This document shows, one piece after another, positions 7,494-17,072 of a stretch of DNA of 64,000 nucleotides; position 1 is the stretch's first letter, and each line of letters starts with the position of its first letter. The DNA lies in contig NZ_FNRX01000002.1 in assembly GCF_900105195.1 (NCBI RefSeq), forward strand, positions 1,240,001-1,304,000, in the 5' to 3' direction. Origin of the DNA: Rhodococcus pyridinivorans (lineage in GTDB: Bacteria; Actinomycetota; Actinomycetes; Mycobacteriales; Mycobacteriaceae). Below the pieces are notes generated by a model, which did not search any database, was not told the DNA's origin, and saw only the letters and a list, made by a program, of their open reading frames with translations. A program made the position numbers and the translations under genes.

Positions 7494-9131
7494 CGTCCGG
7501 TCGAGTACCCGGAAGAGTCGCCAATCTGGTTGGTCGGCACCGTCGTTGGGGATTTCGAGTTCGAGTACCGCGATGTCGCTGCCGGTCTCGTAGATGGTGG
7601 GGTAGCGGCGGTTGACGGCGTCCGATGTTCCGCGGCCCTCGTTGGGGACGGTCAGGATGTACTCGACCCCGGAGGCGGAAGGGCGGTTGAGCACGGCCGT
7701 GAAGTCGGAGTCCGAAGGGATGACGAACGTCTCGGGGCGTTCGGTGGCCGAGAAGATCGCGAACCCGTAGACCGTGTCCATCAGCACCGAGCCCGGCGGT
7801 AGGTCCATCGCGTCGAGGTATTCGGCGATGCGTCGTTCCGTGGAGAATGCCGCGATCACCTGTCGCTGCTTCTCACGCACCTCGGACGGATCGTTGTCGT
7901 CCGGGAACAGGGCCGTGCGCAGCGCGTGCTGTTCCTGCGACAGGGTGGGCGAGCCCATCGCGACGAACGTGACGGGCAGGCTGCACACCAGGAGCACCGC
8001 ACCCAAGGGTGCTGCGCCGCTGGGGTCCTCCGTCCTCGGAACGGCATGCGGCCCGGGGCGTCGTGCCGTGAGCAGTCCACGTCGCGGAGCCAGTTGTACG
8101 ACCCACACCGCGAGCAGCGGGATCGCGCAAATGTAGAAGCGCAGGAACGGGAAGGTCATTCCGCGTGCATAGGACAGGGCCGCGAAGCCCAGGACCGCGC
8201 CGAAGACGACGAACGGCACGAGCGGTTCGAGATCGCGTCGTCGCCATGCGAGCACCGCCACGACCGGGATCAGCAGCGGAAGCGCCGGCCCGAGCACGAC
8301 GGTCTCGGCGAGCGAGAAGGCGATCGCACCGAGCCCGCCCGACGACCCGCCACCGCTCTGCTCGAGGATGGCGGCGTTGCCGTAGGCCGAGGTGAACTGC
8401 GCGAGCCATTCACCGGTGACGAGCCAGCTCGTCACGACGAACGCGACGAAGGCCAGAGCGAGGGGAGCGGCGACGAGGATCGCGTCCATGATCGCCGGCT
8501 GCCATCCCGAGCCGGGAGCGTACCGTCGCGATCGGTACCGGACGAGCAGTGCGACGAAGACCGTCACCGCCCCGCCGACGGCCAGCGCGTCGTACCGCGC
8601 GAGATACGCCAGTGCCAGGGCGATTCCGGCCAGCGCCAGGTCGTGGATGTCGTCGGTGCTGCACCAGCGGATCAGACGACGCGCGGCCCAGCACAAGGCG
8701 AACAGGAACGGCGCCTCGCTCATCCCGTTCGCGCCGTAGTAGACGATCATCGGGTTCAGGGCGAACACCGCCGTCACCGTCCACACGAACCACGGCGTGC
8801 AGCCGCGATCGCACGCGACGCGGTGGATCTGCACCGCCGCGCCGGCCATGAACGGCGCCGACATGAGCACGGCCGTCACCGCATAGGCCGACAGTCCCGG
8901 GAACCACGCCGACAGTCCTGTGAGGGGCACCTGGACGAGCGCGGTGAGGGGTGTGAACACGAAACCGATGGCGGCGAGGTGCGGGTCGCGGCTGAGCAGC
9001 ACCGACCGCGCAGCGCTGACACGGCTGAGCGAATCACCCTGGTAGTACTGCACGTCCAGCGCGAGCCACAGTCCTACCACCAGATAGATCAGGCAGGCGG
9101 TCCAGAACACCCACGTGCTGCGGGTCCTCAC
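7485..9131 (-). CDS. GT39/ArnT-like polytopic glycosyltransferase
   Basis: This 548-residue membrane protein has about ten hydrophobic segments and a C-terminal extracytoplasmic domain. The first outer loop contains YYQGDSLSRVSAARS, with the acidic residue expected in GT-C enzymes that use polyprenyl-phosphate sugars. Its ATG overlaps the GT2 stop by 4 nt, so it is the last gene of the BcsB-like/membrane/GT2 operon. It may add side-branch sugars to the polymer on the outer face. The general class is clear. Donor and acceptor are not. Confidence 0.7.
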   Translation of the reverse strand: MRTRSTWVFWTACLIYLVVGLWLALDVQYYQGDSLSRVSAARSVLLSRDPHLAAIGFVFTPLTALVQVPLTGLSAWFPGLSAYAVTAVLMSAPFMAGAAVQIHRVACDRGCTPWFVWTVTAVFALNPMIVYYGANGMSEAPFLFALCWAARRLIRWCSTDDIHDLALAGIALALAYLARYDALAVGGAVTVFVALLVRYRSRRYAPGSGWQPAIMDAILVAAPLALAFVAFVVTSWLVTGEWLAQFTSAYGNAAILEQSGGGSSGGLGAIAFSLAETVVLGPALPLLIPVVAVLAWRRRDLEPLVPFVVFGAVLGFAALSYARGMTFPFLRFYICAIPLLAVWVVQLAPRRGLLTARRPGPHAVPRTEDPSGAAPLGAVLLVCSLPVTFVAMGSPTLSQEQHALRTALFPDDNDPSEVREKQRQVIAAFSTERRIAEYLDAMDLPPGSVLMDTVYGFAIFSATERPETFVIPSDSDFTAVLNRPSASGVEYILTVPNEGRGTSDAVNRRYPTIYETGSDIAVLELEIPNDGADQPDWRLFRVLDRTSP

Positions 9132-10603
9132 GACGACAACCCGTGGAAGGTCTTCTCCCAGTAGGAAGGATTACGGATGAGCTGATAGGTGCCTTTGATC
9201 GCCGCGATCGACATGAGGACCCAGTAGAACGGCACGGTCAGGCACGGCCACCACAGGTTCGAGTGGCCCGTCTCGCGGCACGCCACGAAGTTCATGTACA
9301 TCACGGCGACGTTGCCGAACACGAGCGAGATCAGCGCGGGGAAGTAGGCGTACCAGGGGAAGATTTCCTCGATCAGTTCCGCCTGGCCGAGCAGCCACGC
9401 GAGCGTTGTCATCCAGAACACCATGTTCAGGCACGCGATGATCGGCGTGCCCGCGAGCAGGGTCGTGAAACGCAGCATCCCCGCGGTGCCGATCACCCGC
9501 CACAACCGGACGGGCCGGCGCATGTGGACCAGCCAGGTCTGCAGATAGCCCTTGTACCACCGGGATCGCTGCCGCACCCAGTTGATCGGATCGCTGTTCG
9601 CCTCCTCCAGCGTGGTCGAGTCGAGAACCGCAGTGGAGTAGCCGGATTCGGCGATCCGGACACCGAGATCGGCGTCCTCGGTGACGTTGTACGGATCCCA
9701 CGCACCGATCTCGTCGAACACCGATCGGCGGATATGGTTCGACGTCCCGCCGAGCGGGATCGGCGAGTGCGACTTCATCAGTCCGGGCAGGATGAAGTTG
9801 AACCACAGCGCGTAGTCGGCGGTGAACCAGCCGGTCAGCAGATTCTGGGTTCCGTTGTGGAAAGCCAGCTTCGCCTGCACACATGCCACGTTGTCGCCGA
9901 GACGGTCGAAGACGACGACCACCCGGCGCAACTGCAAGGGCTCGGGGAGGTCCTCGGCGTCGAAGATCGTCACGATCTCGCCCGTCGTGAAGTGCAGTCC
10001 GTAATTGCACGCCTTCGGTTTCGTCCGGGGGTCGGCGGCCGGGACGAGCAGGATCTCGACGCTCTCGCCGAGCCCGGCCTTCTCCGCGGCCTCGATCGTG
10101 ACGGTGTCGTCCTCCTCGAGCAGCAACAACACCTGGAGCTTGTCGGCCGGATAATCGAGCGCGGCCATCGCGGCGAGCAGATCGCCCACCACCTCGGGTT
10201 CGTTGTAAGCGGGGACGAGCACCGTGTACGGCGGCAACTGGTCGTCGGTGAGGGCGAGAGCTTGCTCGTCGTCGACGATGAACTGCGCGTCGCGTGCCAT
10301 GCCGCGGGTGAACAGCAGCAGCCGGTCGGCGAGGGTCGCGATGTACCCGAAGGTGCACAGCACGGTGAAGACGATCAGGGTCGGTTTCGTCGCCACGACG
10401 AGCGCGAGAACGAAGGCCCCCGCGAGTGCGAATCCGAGGTATTTCTGCCACGGCACGAACGCGACCGACGCCGACGAGACGGGGCTGCGTTCGCGCAGTC
10501 CGTGCACCGCTTCGTGCAGGGCCGCGGTCCGGTAGGCGTCGAACTCGACGGTGTCTTCGGGCGGAACATCGTGTCCCGAGCCGACGTTCACTCGCCCTGC
10601 CAT
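9128..10603 (-). CDS. Cellulose-synthase-like family 2 glycosyltransferase
   Basis: The 491-residue protein has two N-terminal membrane segments (about 55-95), a cytoplasmic GT-A domain, and about four C-terminal membrane segments. Processive GT2 signatures are present: PAYNE (131-135), DAED (215-218), TED (308-310) and QRSRW (345-349, QxxRW). It should polymerise a beta-linked glycan and extrude it. Unlike typical BcsA, no C-terminal PilZ c-di-GMP domain is seen. The start ATG overlaps the preceding gene by 16 nt. The neighbour two genes upstream is BcsB-like, which supports a cellulose-like synthase complex. The polymer is not known. Confidence 0.85.
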   Translation of the reverse strand: MAGRVNVGSGHDVPPEDTVEFDAYRTAALHEAVHGLRERSPVSSASVAFVPWQKYLGFALAGAFVLALVVATKPTLIVFTVLCTFGYIATLADRLLLFTRGMARDAQFIVDDEQALALTDDQLPPYTVLVPAYNEPEVVGDLLAAMAALDYPADKLQVLLLLEEDDTVTIEAAEKAGLGESVEILLVPAADPRTKPKACNYGLHFTTGEIVTIFDAEDLPEPLQLRRVVVVFDRLGDNVACVQAKLAFHNGTQNLLTGWFTADYALWFNFILPGLMKSHSPIPLGGTSNHIRRSVFDEIGAWDPYNVTEDADLGVRIAESGYSTAVLDSTTLEEANSDPINWVRQRSRWYKGYLQTWLVHMRRPVRLWRVIGTAGMLRFTTLLAGTPIIACLNMVFWMTTLAWLLGQAELIEEIFPWYAYFPALISLVFGNVAVMYMNFVACRETGHSNLWWPCLTVPFYWVLMSIAAIKGTYQLIRNPSYWEKTFHGLSS

Positions 10604-12072
10604 TGCGCCTCCACGAGTTCGCGACCCACCTCGATGAGCATGGAACGGTCCTTGTACTCGGGATCGGTGTCCTCGACGGTGCCGTTGCCGCGCAGCAACA
10701 CTCGCATCAGAGTGCGCGCGTTGGCGACGGTGTTCGGCTCGGGCTGCGGGAACGGCGCATCGAGTTCGTGGTTGTCCACCGTCAGCAGGCTCACGCGCTG
10801 GGCGACGGTGTCGCTGCGGGTCCACACGAAGCTGAGCAGGCTCCACGTCAGGAGCAGGTTGTCGTCGACGACGGTGAAGTACTCGGCGGTGACGCCGCGA
10901 CCCAGATCGACATATTCCTTCGGGCTCACCCGTGATTTGCCCAGTGCGTACATCGATTCGGTGGGGTACACCGCGAACGAACCGACACGACGCACCTGCA
11001 GGGTCTGCACGGCGACGGTGCGGGGACGCAGCAGCCGATCCCACTCCGGGTTCGGTTCCTCCGCCCGGAGCATCTGCCGGCGCAGCACCGATCCCTGACG
11101 GAAGTATGCGCGGGGCCAGTCGTAGTCGACGGACGACAACTGCACCCATCCGGATGGGACGATCTGGGTGGCGGTGCCCGAGTAAGGGGGCCCGACCGAG
11201 ACCGGCGTCAGGCGCTGGTCGGGAAGCGGCAGGAGTGCGGCGAGCAGGGTGGCCACCGCGACGCACATCGCTCCGCGCACGGCCTGGGGAACCGACACCG
11301 GATTCGGTGGCAGCGTGCGTGGCGCGAGCCCGCGGTAGGTCCACAGATAGGCACCGGCCCCGACGACCACCGTCGCGACCACCGCCGGCACGTACTGCGA
11401 CACGGCGATGGGTGCGTCCGGCCACCGCTGATCGACCAGGACGAGCACCATCAGACCGGTCACGAATGTTGCGGAGCCGTAGAAGAATCCGCGGGCCCGG
11501 GTGCGCCGCGTCGCGAGTCCGACAGCCGTGGCGGCGAGCACGAGCGTGACCTGTCCCGCCGCGAGCTTCGTGCCCCCGGCCTCGACGAGCACGATCCGGT
11601 AGAGCACGGGCGAGCTCAGGAAGAGCATCGCCCACGCCTGCCAGTACGCCGCGGTCACGCGCAGGCCGAACATCGCGACGCACGCCCCGCACACGAACAC
11701 CCACGCGGCGAGCACGTCGAGGTGCATCACCTGATAGTTCGTCGCGTAGCGCGGCATCAGCAGCCCCTTGATCGCGAGCGCGATCAGCAGCAGGAGCACC
11801 GACGTGATGATGTCGGTCTGCCGGTCGTGGATCGGCAGTTCGTTCTTCCGCTGCCGCGTGATGCCGATCGCAACGATCGCGACGAGAGGCGGCACGATGA
11901 GGACGTAACCACCCGTGGTGCCGGTGCGGATCTCGTCGAGCAGCTGCAGCCAGGTGGAGTGGAAGCCGATCAGGGTTGCGGCGACTATCGCGATCCACCG
12001 ATTGGTGGTGTGCAGCATCGCGTTCGTGAAGAACCGCTCGATGAACGACGGATGCTCGGTTGTCGTGGTCAT
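10588..12072 (-). CDS. Polytopic membrane protein of the synthase operon
   Basis: This 494-residue protein has about eight transmembrane segments in its first 300 residues and a C-terminal extracytoplasmic domain rich in Tyr, Trp and Arg. That layout resembles an exosortase-EpsI-like membrane protein, but I do not see the exosortase Cys-Arg-His motif, so no enzyme role is claimed. A GTG at 12081 overlaps the upstream TGA (GTGA) and is an alternative start. I list the ATG at 12072. It is translationally coupled between the BcsB-like gene and the GT2, so it probably belongs to the same export complex. Confidence 0.7.
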   Translation of the reverse strand: MTTTTEHPSFIERFFTNAMLHTTNRWIAIVAATLIGFHSTWLQLLDEIRTGTTGGYVLIVPPLVAIVAIGITRQRKNELPIHDRQTDIITSVLLLLIALAIKGLLMPRYATNYQVMHLDVLAAWVFVCGACVAMFGLRVTAAYWQAWAMLFLSSPVLYRIVLVEAGGTKLAAGQVTLVLAATAVGLATRRTRARGFFYGSATFVTGLMVLVLVDQRWPDAPIAVSQYVPAVVATVVVGAGAYLWTYRGLAPRTLPPNPVSVPQAVRGAMCVAVATLLAALLPLPDQRLTPVSVGPPYSGTATQIVPSGWVQLSSVDYDWPRAYFRQGSVLRRQMLRAEEPNPEWDRLLRPRTVAVQTLQVRRVGSFAVYPTESMYALGKSRVSPKEYVDLGRGVTAEYFTVVDDNLLLTWSLLSFVWTRSDTVAQRVSLLTVDNHELDAPFPQPEPNTVANARTLMRVLLRGNGTVEDTDPEYKDRSMLIEVGRELVEAQWQGE

Positions 12073-12077
12073 CGTGT

Positions 12078-14069
12078 TCACCGCGACTGCGGACGGCGCC
12101 GACGGGTGAGCGACCACACCGCGGCGCCCGCCGCACCGACGACGAGCAGGACGACCCCCGCGACGACCACTGCGGTCACCGTGCTGTCCGATTCCGACGA
12201 CGCCGCGTCGACGTCGTCGTCCCGGGTGTGGGGATCGATGAGGGTGATCGGTTCGCGGTCGGGCGCGGTGAACAGCACGCTGCCCTCGAGTTCGAACCAG
12301 CGACCGGGCTCGGCGGAGAGCCAGTCGAGCGTCCGATCGAGTTCCTCGGGAGCACCGGTCGACGTGGCGACCAGCACGGTGCGTCCGTCGTCCCGCACGA
12401 CCTGCAACGAGGCGAAGTCCACCTCGGTGCCGAAAGTGAGGCTGGTGCTCTCGCCGTCGGCGTTGCGGACCTCGAATCGGCGGTCCTCGGTGCGGACGAG
12501 CGGCAGCTGCGACTGCAGATCTTCGGGCAGGAGACCGTTCGCGGCTACGATCACTGCCGGTCCCGACGAGGCGAGCGCTTCGTCGATCGTCACCCATTCG
12601 GGGTCGAGCGGACGGCTGGTGAGCGACTGGAGCCCGGCGACGAGCTCGACGGCACGGGCGACGTCGACGAGGCTGCGATCGGAGGTGGCGACGTCGACCT
12701 TCGGCATCAGCGTCTGGGGCAGCGACGGGAAGCCGACGGGCAGCGGCGGATCCGCGAGGGTGCTGAAGACACGACTGCCGCCGTCGATGCGCAGGGTGAC
12801 GGATTGCTGCAGACCGCACTGCTGCTGCGCGCCGGTGGTGCGGAGTTCGACACTGATGTCGGTGAGCCGCCCGAGGGCCGAGTTCGGAACCGTGACGACA
12901 CGGTCGATGACGCCGCTCGCGTCGGCGGCCCACGAATCGAGCATGATGTCGCCGACGGAGACGGTGATCGACCCGCCCTGGGTGGCGGGGAGCGGGGTGT
13001 AGGTGCCCTGCAGGTCGATGCGCACATCGCGCACCGGCCGCCCGAATTCGGTCTGGTCGAGGAAGAGGTGTACGTCGGCGAGGCCGAGACCGCTCGTCTC
13101 GAGGTCGGACACGCGTAGGTCGTACAGGGTGGTCGAGTCCGGAGCGAGGATGGGCGGGACGTCGAAGGTGCCGACGGCGACGTCGGAACCGACGGCAAGA
13201 CCGGACAGGATGCTGTTCACCAGGCCTACCTGGTCGAGGAGGGTCTGGGCGTCGCCTCGGACGTACAGGGCGGGCGGCCCGTCGGGCACCGGCACGACCT
13301 CCGCACCCGTCTGGTCGCCCTCGCTGACGACGATCTGCCGGACGAGCGGGGTGTCGGCTGCGGGGGGTAGGCCGTTCGCCGGGAGTTCACGTACGTCCAC
13401 GGGCACCTGCCGCCCGGGATACCGGGCGCTCACGGTCGCTGCGAGGTCGAGGGCGACGCCCGCTTCGGCGTCCGTGGGGTCCTCGGCCAGATACAACTCG
13501 AGGCGATCGAGGACCGGCGGGAGGTAGTCGGCGACCGCTTGCGGCGCCGCGGGTGTGCCCGCGTACCGGACCAGACCGTCGCGCAGACGTACCGAACCCA
13601 GCGTCCAGTCGTCGGGGCAGATGTTGTCGACGGCGACCAGGTGCAGATCGAGCGAGACCACCGCGGCGCCGTTCTCCACCTTCGCCCCGGCGAGCGGAAT
13701 CGACAGGGGCACGATGGCGCCACCGGGCGGCAGTTCCACGCGGGTGAGCAGGCGCCCGTCCGAGACGACGTCGATCCATCCGCGCGCGACATTCGTGGGC
13801 AGTTCGGCGGTGGTGTCCAGGAAGGCGGGAGTATTTCCGGCCGGGACAGGAAATGCGAGTGTGACGACATCGGAATTGCCACGGAATTCGATGTTCGGCC
13901 CGAGCCCGAGCTTGCGGGTCGGGAATGCGACCTCGCCCGGAGGAGTCGGTTCCGTCGGTTCGAGATCCTGCGCTGCAGCGGTAAGCGGGTTCGCGCACAA
14001 CGTCATCGAGGCGGCAAGAGCCAGCACGAGGGTGCGACGGGAACGGCGACCGGTTCTGGGCGATGTCAC
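12078..14069 (-). CDS. BcsB-like secreted, membrane-anchored synthase subunit
   Basis: The 663-residue protein has a signal peptide (basic TGRRSRRTLVLALAASM, cleavage near AAAQ), a long extracytoplasmic region of beta-rich carbohydrate-binding/ferredoxin-like type (for example VSLDLHLVAVDNICPDDW), and one C-terminal membrane helix followed by RRRRPQSR. This is the layout of BcsB, the partner that holds BcsA and guides the chain. GTG at 14069 is preferred over a TTG at 14120 because it gives a clean signal peptide. It is the first gene of a four-gene minus-strand operon. Confidence 0.7.
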   Translation of the reverse strand: MTSPRTGRRSRRTLVLALAASMTLCANPLTAAAQDLEPTEPTPPGEVAFPTRKLGLGPNIEFRGNSDVVTLAFPVPAGNTPAFLDTTAELPTNVARGWIDVVSDGRLLTRVELPPGGAIVPLSIPLAGAKVENGAAVVSLDLHLVAVDNICPDDWTLGSVRLRDGLVRYAGTPAAPQAVADYLPPVLDRLELYLAEDPTDAEAGVALDLAATVSARYPGRQVPVDVRELPANGLPPAADTPLVRQIVVSEGDQTGAEVVPVPDGPPALYVRGDAQTLLDQVGLVNSILSGLAVGSDVAVGTFDVPPILAPDSTTLYDLRVSDLETSGLGLADVHLFLDQTEFGRPVRDVRIDLQGTYTPLPATQGGSITVSVGDIMLDSWAADASGVIDRVVTVPNSALGRLTDISVELRTTGAQQQCGLQQSVTLRIDGGSRVFSTLADPPLPVGFPSLPQTLMPKVDVATSDRSLVDVARAVELVAGLQSLTSRPLDPEWVTIDEALASSGPAVIVAANGLLPEDLQSQLPLVRTEDRRFEVRNADGESTSLTFGTEVDFASLQVVRDDGRTVLVATSTGAPEELDRTLDWLSAEPGRWFELEGSVLFTAPDREPITLIDPHTRDDDVDAASSESDSTVTAVVVAGVVLLVVGAAGAAVWSLTRRRRPQSR

Positions 14070-14245
14070 TCGAGCAGCGTATTGCGTCCGATCACGAGAA
14101 TATTGCAGACGCGGCAACAATTCGGTGTGACGTTGCGCTGTTGTAACGGAACGACGGCCGGCCTCGATTTCAGCCGACGACTCGAATCGGACGAATCAGG
14201 AGGCCCCGTGGCGGAAGCAGCGAGGGATCGGACGGTTGCGGCGCC

Positions 14246-15388
14246 GTGAGCGATCCGCTGTTGTTCGTCGCGCACACCGGTGAGCGGTCGGGTGCCGAGA
14301 AGGTCATGCTGATGCTCGTCGACGTCGCTCTCGCGCAGGGGCGTCGGGTCGTGGTGGCGTGCCCTGACGGGCCGCTCGCCGACGCCCTCCCGGCCGGATG
14401 CGTCCGTGTCCGGTTGCCCCGGCTGGGCATGTGGGGTCAGAGGGGAGTCGGGCGGATCGCGGGCCTGGCGGGTCTTCCGGTGCGGTGGCTGGTGGGAGCG
14501 CGCAGGCTCCGTCGCGTGCTCGCCGCGGAGCGGCCGCGGGTCGTGTGCAACTCGTTGTTCGCATTGCCGTCCCTGCGGCTCGCCGTGCTCGGCACGTCCC
14601 ACCGTGAACGTACCGGGTGGCTGGTGCACGACACTCTGTCCTCCCGTAAGCAGCGCATCGTCGCCCGGATGGGCAGGGGTGCCGTGGGTGGAGCGGTCGC
14701 CGTCTCGCGGGCCTCGGCCGTGCCGGTCCGTGAATGCGGATATCCGGTGGTCGTCGCACCGCACGGCGTCCCGATCCCGCCTGTTCCGTCCCGGTCGACA
14801 TCTCCCGATGCCTCGACTCCCGAGGACTCGACTCCCGATGCCTCGACCGTGCGGGTGGGCATCCTCGCGTCGGTGACGGAATGGAAGGGACACCGTGTCC
14901 TTCTCGAGGCGGTGGCCGAGGTGCCCGGGATCCGTCTCGATGTGGCGGGGGAACCGTTCCCCGGCGACGAAGCCTTCCTCGACGAACTGCGGCGTCGCGC
15001 ACACGCCCCCGACCTGCGCGGACGAGTGTCGTTCCTGGGTCGGGTCGATCCCGCCGAGGTCTTCGCGGTGTGGGACGTGATGGTCTCCGCGAGCACCTCG
15101 CCGGAGGCGGGGCCGCTGGTCGCACTGGAGGCGATGGCGCACGGTGTGCCCGTCGTCGGCACCGATCACGGAGGGACCGCCGAGCATCTGGCCGACGGCG
15201 CGGGACTGCTCGTTCCGCCCGGCGATGCGAAGGCTCTGGCAGAGGCGTTGCGGCGACTGATGTCCGCTCCCGACCTGCGGAACGACATTGCCGTCACCGC
15301 GCGTCGCCGGGTGGAGGAGCGCCACGACATCGAAGTCACGTTGCCGGCCATGGTGAACGCCTTGTGGGCGACGGGCGTCACATCGTGA
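14246..15388 (+). CDS. Family 4 glycosyltransferase
   Basis: The 380-residue GT-B enzyme has an N-terminal donor-independent domain (FVAHTGERSGAEKVML) and a C-terminal nucleotide-sugar domain with ILASVTEWKGHRVLLEA and the EX7E-type segment EAGPLVALEAMAHGVPVVGTDHGG. The start is GTG. A linker between domains is encoded by three 15-bp tandem repeats (14803-14847), giving a Pro/Asp/Ser/Thr-rich hinge. It is divergent from the synthase operon and probably adds a sugar to the lipid-linked repeat unit. Specificity is unknown. Confidence 0.85.
   Translation: MSDPLLFVAHTGERSGAEKVMLMLVDVALAQGRRVVVACPDGPLADALPAGCVRVRLPRLGMWGQRGVGRIAGLAGLPVRWLVGARRLRRVLAAERPRVVCNSLFALPSLRLAVLGTSHRERTGWLVHDTLSSRKQRIVARMGRGAVGGAVAVSRASAVPVRECGYPVVVAPHGVPIPPVPSRSTSPDASTPEDSTPDASTVRVGILASVTEWKGHRVLLEAVAEVPGIRLDVAGEPFPGDEAFLDELRRRAHAPDLRGRVSFLGRVDPAEVFAVWDVMVSASTSPEAGPLVALEAMAHGVPVVGTDHGGTAEHLADGAGLLVPPGDAKALAEALRRLMSAPDLRNDIAVTARRRVEERHDIEVTLPAMVNALWATGVTS
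14803..14847 (+). repeat. Three 15-bp tandem repeats inside the GT4 gene
   Basis: Units TCCCGATGCCTCGAC, TCCCGAGGACTCGAC and TCCCGATGCCTCGAC lie head to tail. They stay in frame and encode the PDAST-like interdomain linker, so copy number can change without frameshift. Confidence 0.85.
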
Positions 15389-15471
15389 GGCGGCCTCGAG
15401 TATTGCTTTTGCAACCATGTTGTGATCGCCGATGTTTGGTGTTCCCGGCGGATTCGCGCACACTGTGAGCC

Positions 15472-15633
15472 ATGTGGGTGTGGATCGCATCGGCGCTGGC
15501 GGCGTGGCTGGGCCTCTCGGCTCTCGGCGCGCTCGCGGTCGGTCGGTTCCTGTTCGTCTCCGAGAGGGAGGAACAGCTCGTCGAGATGCAGCGGGAGCAG
15601 CGCGATCCTGCGAATCCTCCCGTCGCTTCCTGA
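15472..15633 (+). CDS. Small single-pass membrane protein
   Basis: A 53-codon frame starts at ATG 15472. Residues 3-24 (Trp, Ala, Leu, Gly rich) form one membrane helix, followed by a charged tail with SEREEQLVEMQREQRD. Base composition and codon use look coding. The ribosome binding site is weak. It lies 84 bp after the GT4 gene on the same strand. I do not recognise a family. An accessory role in the exopolysaccharide machinery is only a guess from position. Confidence 0.5.
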   Translation: MWVWIASALAAWLGLSALGALAVGRFLFVSEREEQLVEMQREQRDPANPPVAS

Positions 15634-15768
15634 CACGCCGGACGTCCGCCTGCGCGATACTCGCGAGTAACAATTTCTCGTGTCTAGACTCGGTTCCGCG
15701 TCGTCCTCCTGTCCCCCCATGTGAGGACGGCCGCACGGGTCGGCTACCCCCCATCGCCGGTCCGTGCA

Positions 15769-15808
15769 GAAGCCCCGGCCGATCCACCACCACGATTGCC
15801 GGGGCTTC
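15769..15808 (+). terminator. Hairpin between small membrane protein and SelT-like gene
   Basis: A perfect 11-bp stem, GAAGCCCCGGC (15769-15779) with its complement (15798-15808), has an 18-base loop. It probably ends transcription from the GT4 side. Confidence 0.5.
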
Positions 15809-15851
15809 ACCTATTCCCGGGCCTGTTTCCGGCGGAGATATCCTGTCGCTC

Positions 15852-16178
15852 ATGACCGAGCAGGCTCCCCGCGTCGCGGTCACCTTTTGCACGCAGTGCA
15901 AGTGGCTGCTGCGCGCCGGATGGATGGCGCAGGAAATGCTGAACACCTTCGGTACCGCTCTCGGCGAGGTCGCGCTCGTTCCCGGGACGGGGGGAGTGTT
16001 CCGCATCGTTGTCGACGACACGGTCGTGTGGGACCGCAAGGAGGACAAGGGCTTTCCCGAGATCGTCGTGCTCGAGCAGCGAGTGCGTGATCTCGTGGAG
16101 CCGGATCGTGATCTCGGGCATGTGGATAGGGCCGCCCGGGCCGATGCCCCACCTCGTCGCGACAGCAACGACATCTAG
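15852..16178 (+). CDS. SelT/SelW/SelH family redox protein
   Basis: The 108-residue protein has the Rdx/SelW fold pattern: a first beta strand VAVTFC, a CTQC pair at residues 13-16 (CxxC where animal homologues have CxxU), then KWLLRAGWMAQEML and a GxGGVFRIVVDD hairpin with VWDRKEDKGFPE. Such proteins are thioredoxin-like and of uncertain substrate. The C-terminal 25 residues are charged and probably disordered. It seems monocistronic, with no strong ribosome binding site. Confidence 0.85.
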   Translation: MTEQAPRVAVTFCTQCKWLLRAGWMAQEMLNTFGTALGEVALVPGTGGVFRIVVDDTVVWDRKEDKGFPEIVVLEQRVRDLVEPDRDLGHVDRAARADAPPRRDSNDI

Positions 16179-16286
16179 CGGTAACGTTCTCGTATATGTG
16201 CCCGCGTTCTACGCGCGTCGGGCACGGTCGACGGCGTGCCGCTCACGAAAGTGGTCGCCGACATCGAAATACGGGGAGGAAAATCG

Positions 16287-16943
16287 ATGAATTCTGTTGC
16301 GAAGAAGGCTGCAGTCGCGGCCTCCGGTGCCGCACTGCTGGCACTGGTCGTTCCGGGCGTCTCGTCCGCTGCGGGTCCGAGCGTCTCGGCGAAGGCGGAG
16401 AACGGCGCCATCGTCGTCGACTTCGATCTGACGCGCGCCGACGTCGACCGCGGCGTCACCTGCGTCACCTACGTCCTGAAGCCGGGCACCGTCGACACGG
16501 CCGATCCGTCGGGCCGCATCGACGCGCAGCCCGCCGGCACGAGCTTCTCGGTGACCAACACGAGCACCTCGAGCGCGCTGTACATCAAGGACGGCGCACC
16601 CTCGCAGGCCGGCCCGGAGTCGATCACCGACGGCACCTACAACGTCTTCTGGGGCTGCCAGGACGCCTCGGGTGCGCAGTACGAGAACATCTTCGACGCG
16701 TCCGGTCGCCCCTTCACCGGTGGCATCTCCGTCACGGTCGGCGGCGGCGAGTCCGCACCGCAGGGCGAGTCGGCTCCGCAGGCACAGTCCGCGCCGCAGG
16801 CCGAGTCCGCGCCCGCACCGCAGGGCGAGGCCGCGCCCCAGGCCGACAATGTTCCGCCGGCCCCCCAGTCGCAGCCGGAGCCGGTCGACCCGCTCCAGTT
16901 CGCGATCAAGTTCCTGCGCGACTTGATTGGCGCCTACCTCTGA
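16287..16943 (+). CDS. Secreted protein with Gln/Pro/Ala-rich tail
   Basis: This 218-residue protein starts at the ATG after GGGGAGGA (16273-16280). A signal peptide (KKAAVAASGAALLALVVPGVSSA) precedes a compact domain with two Cys (TCVTYV and WGCQD), probably disulfide-linked. The last third is a low-complexity region made of repeated ESAPQ-type units, then an amphipathic FAIKFLRDLIGAYL end. It is probably exported and cell-wall associated. I do not recognise a named family. An unusually strong terminator follows. Confidence 0.8.
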   Translation: MNSVAKKAAVAASGAALLALVVPGVSSAAGPSVSAKAENGAIVVDFDLTRADVDRGVTCVTYVLKPGTVDTADPSGRIDAQPAGTSFSVTNTSTSSALYIKDGAPSQAGPESITDGTYNVFWGCQDASGAQYENIFDASGRPFTGGISVTVGGGESAPQGESAPQAQSAPQAESAPAPQGEAAPQADNVPPAPQSQPEPVDPLQFAIKFLRDLIGAYL

Positions 16944-16971
16944 TCGGAGTCCACACTCCGATCCACACGTG

Positions 16972-17010
16972 ACGGCATCGGCGGCACCCATCGGGTGCCG
17001 CCGATGCCGT
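16972..17010 (+). terminator. Very strong terminator
   Basis: A perfect 18-bp stem (16972-16989 with 16993-17010) with a 3-base loop is followed by TTTCG. It separates the secreted-protein gene from the GNAT gene. Confidence 0.85.
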
Positions 17011-17072
17011 TTTCGTGCCGACCCTGTAGATGTGATCCGGGGTCGATTTCTGTGGCAGTGGAAGGAGAAGGG

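Noticed and set aside
9143..11098. 651-codon plus-strand frame opposite the GT2 operon
   Set aside because: It covers several real minus-strand genes with clear motifs, and its translation is Arg/Gln/Glu-rich shadow.
10588..12072. Exosortase identity for the polytopic membrane protein
   Set aside because: Topology and the C-terminal outer domain are suggestive, but the conserved Cys, Arg and His of exosortases could not be located.
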